Below, piece by piece: positions 50,815 through 62,934 of a stretch of DNA of 64,000 nt. Numbering within the stretch: position 1 is the first letter of the stretch; the number at the start of each line of letters is the position of its first letter. The notes below the pieces were generated by a model that was not told where the DNA came from, made no database searches, and saw only the letters and a list, made by a program, of their open reading frames with translations. Made by a program: the position numbers and the translations under genes. Origin of the DNA: Caldilineaceae bacterium (GTDB lineage Bacteria > Chloroflexota > Anaerolineae > Caldilineales > Caldilineaceae); the NCBI GenBank assembly GCA_020634815.1, contig JACKBA010000035.1:4091-68090 (forward strand), written 5' to 3'.

Positions 50815-51602
50815 TGGATTTCTCACCCTTTGCCCTGTTGGGCGGGCTCCTTGCGACAGGACCGGGCGTGCTTTTGCTCGCCGGCCTTGCGGCAAGTAGC
50901 GTCATTTTCTGGGATTGGCGCTGGGCGCTCGGAAGCACCCTGGCAATCATGCTGGGCGTAACGAGCATCCAGGCCGCCATCCATTCGCCGACAATGCTGG
51001 TAACGGCCAGCCAGTGGCTTGCGGCGCTGGTCTCCGCCAGCATTCTCGGGTTGGCCGGCCACTTCCGCGGGCTCAGCCCGAGCGCGCGTGCCAGCAGCAA
51101 CTGGCTCGTACGACTGATTGCGTTGGCCTTCATCGCCAGTGCGTGGTGGGTGATCGATCCCGGCGTCAGTCTGCCGAACTTTGCGCAGGTCGAGACGGAT
51201 CTGCTCTTCTGGGCTGGGCTTTGCGGGCTGCTGATGTTGGGGCTCTCGGCGTCGCCGCTCTTTGCCGGCATCGGGCTGCTGCTCCTGACCGTGCCGACGC
51301 TGGCCATGGCGCCCGTCCTGCTGCCCGGCTCCGGCCTGGCGATCATCCTCGGGATCGCACAGATCCTGCTTGCGCTTGCGTGCGCCTACCTGACTCTTGC
51401 CGAGCCGTTGCCGGCGCGACCGCGAAGGGCGCACATTGCAGCGGCAATCCAGCGGGCAACGGCCGGCCCAGCGCCGCGTCCTGCGCGCCGGCCGTTTTTT
51501 CTGCCCCGGCAGCGCCCGGCCACCATCCAGGCCGGACCGGGCACAAGCGGCGAATCATCGACGGTCGCTGAGGCGACGATCGCAGCAAAGGAGCCGGCAT
51601 GA
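50814..51602 (+). CDS. Polytopic membrane protein, unknown
   Basis: A 262-aa protein with about seven membrane helices (residues 5-205) and a Pro/Arg-rich cytoplasmic tail of about 50 residues. No family recognised; by size and position between two NuoN-like proteins it may stand in for a small complex I membrane subunit (inference). The start overlaps the upstream stop (TGATG) and the end overlaps the next start (ATGA), so all three are translationally coupled. Confidence 0.75.
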   Translation: MDFSPFALLGGLLATGPGVLLLAGLAASSVIFWDWRWALGSTLAIMLGVTSIQAAIHSPTMLVTASQWLAALVSASILGLAGHFRGLSPSARASSNWLVRLIALAFIASAWWVIDPGVSLPNFAQVETDLLFWAGLCGLLMLGLSASPLFAGIGLLLLTVPTLAMAPVLLPGSGLAIILGIAQILLALACAYLTLAEPLPARPRRAHIAAAIQRATAGPAPRPARRPFFLPRQRPATIQAGPGTSGESSTVAEATIAAKEPA

Positions 51603-53029
51603 ACGGCGTCGAAGCTGCGGGTCTGCCCTTCCTCTTTCTGCTGTTCGGTTTCTACCTGGCGGCGGCGGCGGCCAGTTTCCTGGCGCGCGCCTGGCTGAGA
51701 CCGGTTGCACTGGTTGGGGCGGCGGCGGCGCTGCTCCTGGCCACGTGGATCTGGCTGCTCAACCTGAGCCTGCCGATCTGGGTGCTGCCCACCGGCTGGA
51801 CGGTCGACCTGGCGGCGCCGCTCGCGCTCTCCGGCTATTCGTTCCAGCTTCAGCCGAGCAATGCGCCGGTGCTCGCCATCAATCTCGTCATCGGCGCGCT
51901 TGCGCTGTTGCTCAACGCGCTCTATCCCCAGGATGACAATTTTCCGGCGCTGGCATGGCTGACGCTCGGCGGCTACTCACTGCTCGTGCTATTCAGCGGC
52001 GCGCCGACGGCTCCCGTGATCATTGCGCCGGTGCTGCTGGTCATGCTGACGGCGCTGAGCGTCTTTGCCCTGCACGGCGGGCGCCCCGGCGACGTCACCG
52101 GCCCCTTGCGCTCGCTGATTCCGCCGGTGCTGGCGGCACCGCTCTTCCTGCTCGCCGGCTGGTGGATCGAGCAGATCCCGCTCAACCCGCAGGATGTGGC
52201 GATCACGCAGGCGGCCGGCACCCTGCTTGGGCTGGGCATCCTTTGCCTGCTGGCGCCCTTCCCGCTGCATGGCGCCGTACCCGCCAGCAGCGAGAGCGCG
52301 CCCCCGCCGGCCATGCTCTTCGTATCGCTGCTTTATCAACTGACCGTGCTGCATCTCGCTGCGCAGGCACTGGCCACCTACCCGTTCATCCTCCAGCAGA
52401 GCGACTGGACGCTGTGGATGAGCGCACTGGGTCTGCTTACCGCCGTGTGGGGCGGTATTGCCGCCATTGGCGCCAACCATGCCGGCCGGCTGTGGGGCTA
52501 CGCCGCGCTGCATGATTGGGGGCTCATCGTGCTGGCGTTGGCCATTCCCGGCGTACGCAGTTGGACGCTGGTGCTTTTCCTCTTTGCACTGCGTGTCATC
52601 AGCATGTTCTCCACGGCGGCCGGCCTGAGCGCCATCGAAGAGCGCATCGGCTCGCTGCACTTCCGCGACCTGCGCGGCGTCGGGCTGCGCATGCCGTGGA
52701 ACAGTGCAGCGTTCTTGCTGGGCGGTCTCGGCCTGGTCGGCTTCCCGCTGACGGCGGGTTTTGCCGGCCACTGGGCGGCGCTGCAATCGCTGGCCACCGT
52801 CGATTGGCGACCGGCGGCGGCCGTCGTAGTCGCATCGGTCGGCGCCATCCTCGGCTTCGTGCGCGTGGCGCGGCTCATGTTCGGCAGCCTGGAGAACCGC
52901 GCCATCGCCCGTGAGAACGCGTGGAGCATTGCCATGGCGGTGACCGCGCTCGTCGTGACCGTCGTCGTCGCCACGTCGCCGCAACTCCTGAGCACGTTGA
53001 TCAGCCGCGCGCTGGCAGCGTTTGGCTAG
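51599..53029 (+). CDS. NuoN-like membrane subunit
   Basis: A 476-aa protein with about 13 membrane helices. LLAPFPLHGAVPASSESAPPPAMLFVSLLYQL aligns with the PFHxWLPDAYEGAPTPVTA block of NuoN/NuoM, and LRMPWNSAAFLLGGLGLVGFPLTAGFAGHW with the late SLAGIPPTAGFxGKF block. Several charged residues of the canonical proton path are missing or shifted. ATGA overlap with the gene before; 12 nt to HMG-CoA reductase. Possibly part of a diverged ion-pumping complex. Confidence 0.78.
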   Translation: MNGVEAAGLPFLFLLFGFYLAAAAASFLARAWLRPVALVGAAAALLLATWIWLLNLSLPIWVLPTGWTVDLAAPLALSGYSFQLQPSNAPVLAINLVIGALALLLNALYPQDDNFPALAWLTLGGYSLLVLFSGAPTAPVIIAPVLLVMLTALSVFALHGGRPGDVTGPLRSLIPPVLAAPLFLLAGWWIEQIPLNPQDVAITQAAGTLLGLGILCLLAPFPLHGAVPASSESAPPPAMLFVSLLYQLTVLHLAAQALATYPFILQQSDWTLWMSALGLLTAVWGGIAAIGANHAGRLWGYAALHDWGLIVLALAIPGVRSWTLVLFLFALRVISMFSTAAGLSAIEERIGSLHFRDLRGVGLRMPWNSAAFLLGGLGLVGFPLTAGFAGHWAALQSLATVDWRPAAAVVVASVGAILGFVRVARLMFGSLENRAIARENAWSIAMAVTALVVTVVVATSPQLLSTLISRALAAFG

Positions 53030-53041
53030 GTGAAGGACGCA

Positions 53042-54379
53042 ATGGGATCCAACGACACACCGGAACGAAGCTCACGCCTCAGCGGCTTCTACCAGAAGAG
53101 CGTCGCCGAACGTACGGCCATCGTGGCGCAATGGGCAGGGCTGACGCCGGCCGAGGTCGCCGTGCTGTACGACGGCCTGAGCGTCGCCCAGGCGGACAAA
53201 CTGGTCGAGAACGTGGTCGGGCGCTACAGCCTGCCGCTGAGCATCGGCGCCAACTTCGTCATCAACGGCCGCGACGTGCTGGTGCCCATGGTGGTGGAAG
53301 AACCGTCGGTCGTAGCGGCCGTGAGCTTTGCGGCCAAGCTGGCGCGCATGGGGGGCGGCTTCCGCACCGGCAGCACCGAGCCAATCATGATCGCCCAGAT
53401 CCAGTTGTTGGGCGTGCGCGATGTGGCCGGCGCGCAGGCGCGTATCCGGTCTGCGCGACCGGAGTTGCTTGCAGCGGCCAACACCAGCCCGAGCATTACG
53501 GCGCGCGGCGGCGGCCCAGTCGACATCGAAACCCATTTCCTGGCGGAGACGCCGACCGAGCCCATGCTCATCGTGCACCTGCTCTTCGACACGCGCGACG
53601 CGATGGGGGCCAACGCCGTCAACACCGCAGCCGAAGCCATTGCCCCGCTGCTCGAGCAACTCAGCGGCGGCCGGGCGCTGCTGCGCATCCTCAGCAACCT
53701 GACCGACCGCCGCCGCGCCTGGGCAGAAGTGACAATCCCGGCCAAAGCGTTCAGCTCCATCGAATCGCCGGGTGACGAGGTCATCGCCGGCATTGCGCAC
53801 GCCAACGCCTTCGCCGTAGCCGACCCCTACCGGGCGGCGACGCACAACAAGGGGATCCTCAACGGGATCGACGCCGTCGCCCTCGCCACCGGCAATGACT
53901 GGCGTGCGATCGAGGCCGGCGCCCATGCCTACGCTGCGCGCGACGGGCGTTACCGGGCGCTGACCGACTGGAGGGTGAACCCTGATTCCGGCGCCACGAC
54001 CGGCGAAAGTGAGCTAGTGCAACCAATCACCGGCCGCCCGGCGCTTTACGGACGGCTGGAGTTGCCCCTGGCGGTGGGCATCGTGGGCGGCACGACGCGC
54101 GCCCACCCGGTGGCACAAGTGGCGCTCAAGATTCTCGGCGTGCAGAGCGCGCGCGAGTTGAGCGAGATCATGGCGGCGGTGGGGTTGGCGCAGAATCTGG
54201 CCGCGATCCGGGCGCTGGCGACCGAGGGCATTCAACGCGGCCACATGGCGTTGCATGCCCGGCAGGTAGCAATTGCCGCCGGTGCGACCGGCAGCGACGT
54301 CGACCGCATCGCTGCCCAACTGGTGGCCGAAAGACAAGTCCGCGTGGAGCGGGCCAAAGAACTGATAAGCGAGCAGTAA
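53042..54379 (+). CDS. mvaA: Hydroxymethylglutaryl-CoA reductase, class II
   Basis: A 445-aa class II HMG-CoA reductase, making (or in degraders oxidising) mevalonate. SGFYQKSVAER near the N-terminus, ENVVGRYSLPLSIGANFVING (catalytic Glu), the DAMGANAVNT signature, GNDWRAIEAGAHAYAA and a C-terminal GHMALHARQVAIAAGA with the His expected in the flap are visible. With HMG-CoA synthase 3 nt downstream, a biosynthetic role in isoprenoid formation is likely. The ATG at 53042 has GAAGGA upstream; GTG 53030 is the alternative. Confidence 0.95.
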   Translation: MGSNDTPERSSRLSGFYQKSVAERTAIVAQWAGLTPAEVAVLYDGLSVAQADKLVENVVGRYSLPLSIGANFVINGRDVLVPMVVEEPSVVAAVSFAAKLARMGGGFRTGSTEPIMIAQIQLLGVRDVAGAQARIRSARPELLAAANTSPSITARGGGPVDIETHFLAETPTEPMLIVHLLFDTRDAMGANAVNTAAEAIAPLLEQLSGGRALLRILSNLTDRRRAWAEVTIPAKAFSSIESPGDEVIAGIAHANAFAVADPYRAATHNKGILNGIDAVALATGNDWRAIEAGAHAYAARDGRYRALTDWRVNPDSGATTGESELVQPITGRPALYGRLELPLAVGIVGGTTRAHPVAQVALKILGVQSARELSEIMAAVGLAQNLAAIRALATEGIQRGHMALHARQVAIAAGATGSDVDRIAAQLVAERQVRVERAKELISEQ

Positions 54380-54382
54380 ACG

Positions 54383-55435
54383 ATGTTGAACCAACCGATT
54401 CGCCCCGTGGGCATTGTAGGCTATGGCGCGTATGTACCGCGCTTCCGTCTTCCCGGCAACGAGATCAGCCGTGTCTGGACGGACGGCAATTCCAAGAGTC
54501 CGGTGCGGGAGAAGGCCGTGCCTGGGCTGGACGAGGACACAGCGACCATGAGCGTCGAGGCGGCGCGCAACGCGCTGGCACGTGCGGGCATCGACCCGCG
54601 CCGGCTTGCCGCGGTCTGGGTCGGGAGCGAGAGCCACCCGTACGCGGTCAAACCGACCGGCACCATCGTGGCCGAAGCCATCGGCGCCACGCCGGCGACG
54701 CTGGCAGCCGACTGGCAGTTTGCGTGCAAAGCCGGCACCGAAGCCATGCAGGCCGGCATCGGCATTGTGGGCAGCGGCATGGCCGACTACGCGCTGAGCA
54801 TCGGCATGGACACGGCGCAGGGGCGCCCCGGCGATGCGCTGGAGTACACGGCGGGCGCCGGCGGCGCCGCCTATATCGTCGGCCCGGCCGCCGAGGCGCT
54901 GGCCGTCATCCAGCGCACGCTCAGCTACGTATCCGACACGACCGACTTCTGGCGCCGCCCAATCACGCACTACCCCAGCCACGCCGAGCGTTTTAGCGGC
55001 GATCCCGGCTACTTCGGCCACGTCATGCCGGCGGCGGAAGAGATGATGCAGATCATGGGCACGCGGCCGGAGAGCTACGACTATGTCATCTTCCACCAGC
55101 CCAACCCCAAGTTCCCCACGCGCGCATTGGAGGAGCTTGGTTTCACGCCGGCGCAGTGGAAGACCGGCCTGCTCGTGCCGGAGATCGGCAACACCTACGC
55201 CGGCTCGGCCATGATCGGTCTCTCGGCCGTGCTGGACGAGGCAAAGCCGGGCCAGCGCATCCTCATGGTGAGCTATGGCAGCGGCGCCGGTTCCGACGCC
55301 TTCGACCTGCTCGTCACCGAGCGCATCGTGGAGGCACAACGCCGCGCGCCATCGACACGCGACTATATCCGCCGCCGCGTGCAGATTGACTACGCGCAGT
55401 ACGTGCGGATGCGGAAGAAGCTGGCACAACACTAA
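54383..55435 (+). CDS. Hydroxymethylglutaryl-CoA synthase, archaeal type
   Basis: A 350-aa thiolase-fold enzyme condensing acetyl-CoA with acetoacetyl-CoA. VGIVGYGAYVPRFRL at the start, DEDTATMSVEAARNAL, the catalytic Cys in FACKAGTEA (about residue 116), FHQPNPKF (His) and GNTYAGSAMIGL match archaeal-type synthases. Archaeal-like mevalonate genes are known in some Chloroflexota. Start 3 nt after the reductase stop; a terminator follows, so these two close the operon. Confidence 0.95.
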   Translation: MLNQPIRPVGIVGYGAYVPRFRLPGNEISRVWTDGNSKSPVREKAVPGLDEDTATMSVEAARNALARAGIDPRRLAAVWVGSESHPYAVKPTGTIVAEAIGATPATLAADWQFACKAGTEAMQAGIGIVGSGMADYALSIGMDTAQGRPGDALEYTAGAGGAAYIVGPAAEALAVIQRTLSYVSDTTDFWRRPITHYPSHAERFSGDPGYFGHVMPAAEEMMQIMGTRPESYDYVIFHQPNPKFPTRALEELGFTPAQWKTGLLVPEIGNTYAGSAMIGLSAVLDEAKPGQRILMVSYGSGAGSDAFDLLVTERIVEAQRRAPSTRDYIRRRVQIDYAQYVRMRKKLAQH

Positions 55436-55450
55436 ATCCCACAGCTATCC

Positions 55451-55503
55451 CGCACTATCCCACATTTATCCCACAAAATGGTGTGGGATAGTGCGTTCTT
55501 TTC
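55451..55503 (+). terminator. Terminator after HMG-CoA synthase
   Basis: A 14-bp perfect stem (CGCACTATCCCACA arm) with a 17-nt loop, followed by TTCTTTTC; 15 nt past the stop. Confidence 0.85.
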
Positions 55504-55560
55504 CCACATCGGGCCGGATGCAGGCCATGTGCAAAGCGCGGAGCACACAGCGATTCTGGA

Positions 55561-59451
<3,891 letters not shown>

Positions 59452-59461
59452 GGTGCGCTCC

Positions 59462-60043
59462 TCAGCCGTTGAAACGGTTCATGGCCACTTCAATGCCGTC
59501 AGACAACCAACTCTCGATGGCGCCTGCCGCCCGCTCGCGCAGCGGTCCGAACACGGCTTCCTCGTCGGGGGTGAAGTTCTGCAGGACATAGTCGGCCGGA
59601 TCCATACGCCCCGGCGGGCGGCCGATGCCGATCTTGACGCGCGCAAACTCCTGCGTGCCCAGCCGGTCGATGATGGAGCGGATGCCATTCTGCCCGCCGG
59701 ACGACCCTTCTGCGCGCAGCCGAAGCTTGCCCGACGCCAGATCAAGGTCGTCGTGCACGACGATCAGATCTTCGGGCGACACGCGGTAATAGCGCGCCAG
59801 CGGCGCCACAGCCTCCCCGCTGGCATTCATGTAGGTCAGCGGCTTGACCAACAGCACCTTCTGGCGGATGCCTGCCTTGGCGGCGAACCCGCTCCCAATC
59901 ATCGCCTTGGTCTGCATGCGGTCGACGGCGATGCCGTAGCGTGCCGCGAACAGTTCGAGCACCTGGAAGCCGATGTTGTGCCGATTCCGGCTGTATTGTG
60001 GGCCGGGGTTACCGAGCCCGACGATCATTCTCAGTTCTGACAT
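59462..60043 (-). CDS. pth: Peptidyl-tRNA hydrolase
   Basis: A 193-aa Pth enzyme that frees tRNA from dropped-off peptides. MIVGLGNPGPQYSRNRHNIGF (catalytic His about 22), KPLTYMNASG (Asn), VVHDDLDL (Asp) and GSSGGQNGIRSII match the family. The ATG at 60043 begins the conserved domain. It is cotranscribed with mfd, 10 nt ahead of it. Confidence 0.96.
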   Translation of the reverse strand: MSELRMIVGLGNPGPQYSRNRHNIGFQVLELFAARYGIAVDRMQTKAMIGSGFAAKAGIRQKVLLVKPLTYMNASGEAVAPLARYYRVSPEDLIVVHDDLDLASGKLRLRAEGSSGGQNGIRSIIDRLGTQEFARVKIGIGRPPGRMDPADYVLQNFTPDEEAVFGPLRERAAGAIESWLSDGIEVAMNRFNG

Positions 60044-60207
60044 TGTATTCACAGGGCGCGCAACGCGCAGAAGGCGCGGCGAACGGCGAGCATTTTCATG
60101 CCGCCGTCTGTCCGTGCCCAATTCGATTCAAACCGTGTTATTAAACCATCAAGCCGGTGCGAGCGCCAAGTCGGCGGCGTTCACACGTTTGCGGGTGGTG
60201 AGCGACT

Positions 60208-61044
60208 TCAGCTATAGCGCCGCCATGCCCAGACGAAGAGGCGCTTGCCCACGACGATCGCGGCAATGCCGATGAAGAGCGCCGCACTGATGCGCATGCC
60301 GTTGAAGAACTGCGTGCGCAGACGCTGGAAGGAGAGTGCTTCGCCCAACTCGCGCGTGAGCCCGCCACCGCCTTCTTCGCCAGACGTCGTGTCGGCCGCA
60401 GCGATGCTCGCCGGCGTCGGTGTGGGCAGCAGACCCTGCACTTCGGCAGGCTGGGCAGGTTGCTCGACCGCGGCGACCTGTGCCGGCGTCGGCGTAGGTT
60501 CGTCGCCTTCGACCTGCGGTTGGGTCACCTGGCCAAGCACCGGCGTCGGTTGCGGCGCAGGCGTGAAAGTGGGTGTCGGGGTTGGTGTTTCGGTCGGCTG
60601 CGACGATGTCGGTGTTGGCGCCGGCCCCTGACCTACGGTCAGGTTCGGCACGAAGTATTCGGCGTAGTTGCCGTCGGCCTTGACGACGCGCAGGCGCAGC
60701 GTGTAGGTACCGGCCGGCAGACCGCCTGCCTGCCACGAGCCAAGTTGCCCGCCGATCACCGGGGAAGTGCCGCCGCCAAAGTAGATGAAGGCATCGTCGC
60801 CGCTTGGGTCCTGCTTGAAGTAGATCTCGTATTTCTGGAACGGATCGATTGTGGCCGTGCCGATAATCGGCACATCACCGGAGATGATCGAACCGGGCGC
60901 AGGCGACGTGATGCCCGACTCCGCCTGTGCGTAGACCGGCTGCGGCATGCCGCCCAGCGCCAGGATCGCCAGCGCGACCAGGGGGAGCAGGGGGAGCAGC
61001 CGGGCAATCCGCATCTTCATCTGCAAAGAACGAAAGAAATCCAT
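60208..61044 (-). CDS. Exported Pro/Thr-rich surface protein with C-terminal anchor
   Basis: A 278-aa protein: signal peptide (about 1-40, ending near VYAQA), an immunoglobulin-like domain (about 43-135, ITSPAPGSIISGDVPIIGTATI, PAGTYTLRLRVVKADG), a long Pro/Thr/Gln linker (about 140-235) and a C-terminal membrane helix (about 252-270) with a basic end. It should sit outside the cell, tethered at its C-terminus. Function unknown. AGGAAAG precedes the ATG at 61044. Confidence 0.75.
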   Translation of the reverse strand: MDFFRSLQMKMRIARLLPLLPLVALAILALGGMPQPVYAQAESGITSPAPGSIISGDVPIIGTATIDPFQKYEIYFKQDPSGDDAFIYFGGGTSPVIGGQLGSWQAGGLPAGTYTLRLRVVKADGNYAEYFVPNLTVGQGPAPTPTSSQPTETPTPTPTFTPAPQPTPVLGQVTQPQVEGDEPTPTPAQVAAVEQPAQPAEVQGLLPTPTPASIAAADTTSGEEGGGGLTRELGEALSFQRLRTQFFNGMRISAALFIGIAAIVVGKRLFVWAWRRYS

Positions 61045-61097
61045 GACTTTCCTACAGCTAACCTCATCCGCGCGCGCCGGGTAGCTTCTTGTCGTCT

Positions 61098-61985
61098 CTA
61101 CTCGGCGCGCAGGTATTGGATGATGGCAAGAATATCGGCGTCGCTCAGATCGGGCCGCCCGCCACTGGGTGGCATGACCAGACCGCTGGTGTTGGCCGGG
61201 TCGTTGAGTTCGCGGCCGGCGCGAATCATGGCCAGCAGTTGCTCGTCTGAGTTGCTGGCAAGGAACTCGGACGCCCGCAGTTGGTTGCCAAGGTTCTCCA
61301 CACCCATCCCATCCAGGCCGTGACAGGCTGCGCACGACTGAAGATAGATCTGCTCGCCGTGGGCAGCGGCGTCGGCGCTGATCGCCACCGGTGTCAGAGA
61401 GAGCGTTGGGAACGGGTTGGTCGATGCGGCGGCAACCTGCGGATCCTGCGTACCGCTGATAAACAGGGCGGCAAAGACGGCCAGCACGGCCACGATCAGA
61501 CCGCCGACCGGCAGCCACGGCATGCGCAGCGCGTCGCCTTCTTCGTCCTCGGCCACCGGTTCGCGATTAACGAGCGCGATGACCGACATGACGGTGATGA
61601 TCAGGAACGCCGTGAGCGCCAGGAACGGAATCGTGACGAAGCCGAACCAGTTGATCCACTGCGTCGTGCACGAGACGCCCTGCCGGCAGGCGGCCGACCC
61701 GGCGAAGAGATCGGTCTTCTCCAGCAGGTAGTGATAGGTGGAAACACCCAGGCCGATCAGCGAGAAGGGCAGCACGTAATAGGGCAGGTTCCAGTCACGG
61801 CGCAGGAGACCGATCGCGATAACCAAAGCCAGCGGATACATCAGGATGCGCTGGTACCAGCAGAGGACGCACGGCACATAGCCGCGCACTTCGCTGAAAT
61901 AGAGACTGCCACACATGGCCACCCACGCCGTGATGAGTGCAATGTACAGGCTATTACGATTCAACCAGTTCGCGATGCGGTCCAT
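61098..61985 (-). CDS. DsbB-like disulfide oxidase fused to cytochrome c
   Basis: A 295-aa protein. The N-terminal DsbB-like part (about 1-140) has four to five membrane helices, the redox pair CVLC (residues 39-42) and a second Cys pair in AACRQGVSC. After another membrane helix (about 160-180), a C-terminal cytochrome c domain with CAACH (about 219-223) and a Met ligand candidate (LVMPPSGG) faces outside. DsbB normally passes electrons to quinone; the fused cytochrome suggests a route to a terminal oxidase (inference). It is preceded by a DsbA-like gene, its probable substrate. Confidence 0.85.
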   Translation of the reverse strand: MDRIANWLNRNSLYIALITAWVAMCGSLYFSEVRGYVPCVLCWYQRILMYPLALVIAIGLLRRDWNLPYYVLPFSLIGLGVSTYHYLLEKTDLFAGSAACRQGVSCTTQWINWFGFVTIPFLALTAFLIITVMSVIALVNREPVAEDEEGDALRMPWLPVGGLIVAVLAVFAALFISGTQDPQVAAASTNPFPTLSLTPVAISADAAAHGEQIYLQSCAACHGLDGMGVENLGNQLRASEFLASNSDEQLLAMIRAGRELNDPANTSGLVMPPSGGRPDLSDADILAIIQYLRAE

Positions 61986-62000
61986 GGTCAGGTGGCCTCG

Positions 62001-62705
62001 CTACTGACCCTTGGCGGCGAGAGCGGCGTCGATGGTCGCTTGAACATTGCCCAGGCTGGAATCTTCCAGCAACTGGCCGTCGACGATGACCGACGGCGTG
62101 AAGCGCAGGTTCAACTGGCCGGCCATAGCCAGCGAGTCGTTGATCGTCTGCTGATGTTGCTGGCTGCTCATGCAATTGTTGAAAGCATCCGTGTCAAGGC
62201 CGACGGCACTGGCGAAGCTCATCAGTTTCTCGGGCGTCGCGCCGCCCTGTTGCTCAGCAGCGATCACCTGGAAAGCCTTGTCGTGATAGGGCCAGAAGAG
62301 ATTCTGGTCGGCGGCGCACTCGGCGGCGATGGCGGACATGAACGAGCCGGGGGCGTGCTGCTGCAACGGGAAGTGGTGGAATTCGAGGCGCACTTTGCCC
62401 GATTTCACATATTCTTCCACGATTTGCGGCTTGACCGTACGGCTGAACTGCTGGCAAGAGGGGCAGAGGAAATCCTCCCACAACTGCACTGTGACCGGCG
62501 CATCGGGGCTGCCGAGGCTGGATCGGTTGATCCATTCGGCCGGGACATCCGGCTGGGCAACTGGTGCCGACGTCGCCTGGCGCTCGTTGAAAATGATCAC
62601 CGCCACCACAATGGCGACGATGGCCACACTGGCGCCAATGAGCCAGAGGCCGATCTTGGAACTGCTATTGCTGCTCTTGCTCTTCTTGCGAGCCGGAGTG
62701 GTCAT
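62001..62705 (-). CDS. Membrane-anchored DsbA-like thiol oxidoreductase
   Basis: A 234-aa thioredoxin-fold protein. Basic N-terminus, one membrane anchor (about 19-40), then the DsbA/BdbD-type domain: PVTVQLWEDFLCPSCQQF (active-site CPSC about 81-84), FHHFPLQ, and the cis-Pro loop LRFTPSVIVDG. It would insert disulfides in exported proteins and be reoxidised by the DsbB-cytochrome fusion encoded 15 nt downstream. GGGAG precedes the ATG. Confidence 0.92.
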   Translation of the reverse strand: MTTPARKKSKSSNSSSKIGLWLIGASVAIVAIVVAVIIFNERQATSAPVAQPDVPAEWINRSSLGSPDAPVTVQLWEDFLCPSCQQFSRTVKPQIVEEYVKSGKVRLEFHHFPLQQHAPGSFMSAIAAECAADQNLFWPYHDKAFQVIAAEQQGGATPEKLMSFASAVGLDTDAFNNCMSSQQHQQTINDSLAMAGQLNLRFTPSVIVDGQLLEDSSLGNVQATIDAALAAKGQ

Positions 62706-62934
62706 ATCGCTCCCTCAATCTCTATCGAAAATGGTTCCCCGAAGCCGGGGATAGTTCATCTATGGCGCCTGATCCTGCCTGTATGCCATCTCAGGTCAAG
62801 CAACGCCGCAGTATACATGGATGCCGAAGCATCGGCAAGAAATCCGGACATGAACGGGACCATCGCGTGCAGCCTGGGGCGGCACCCTAACCGGCTGATT
62901 TTCCACAGAAGGATGCACATTCGGCGTTCCCCGC

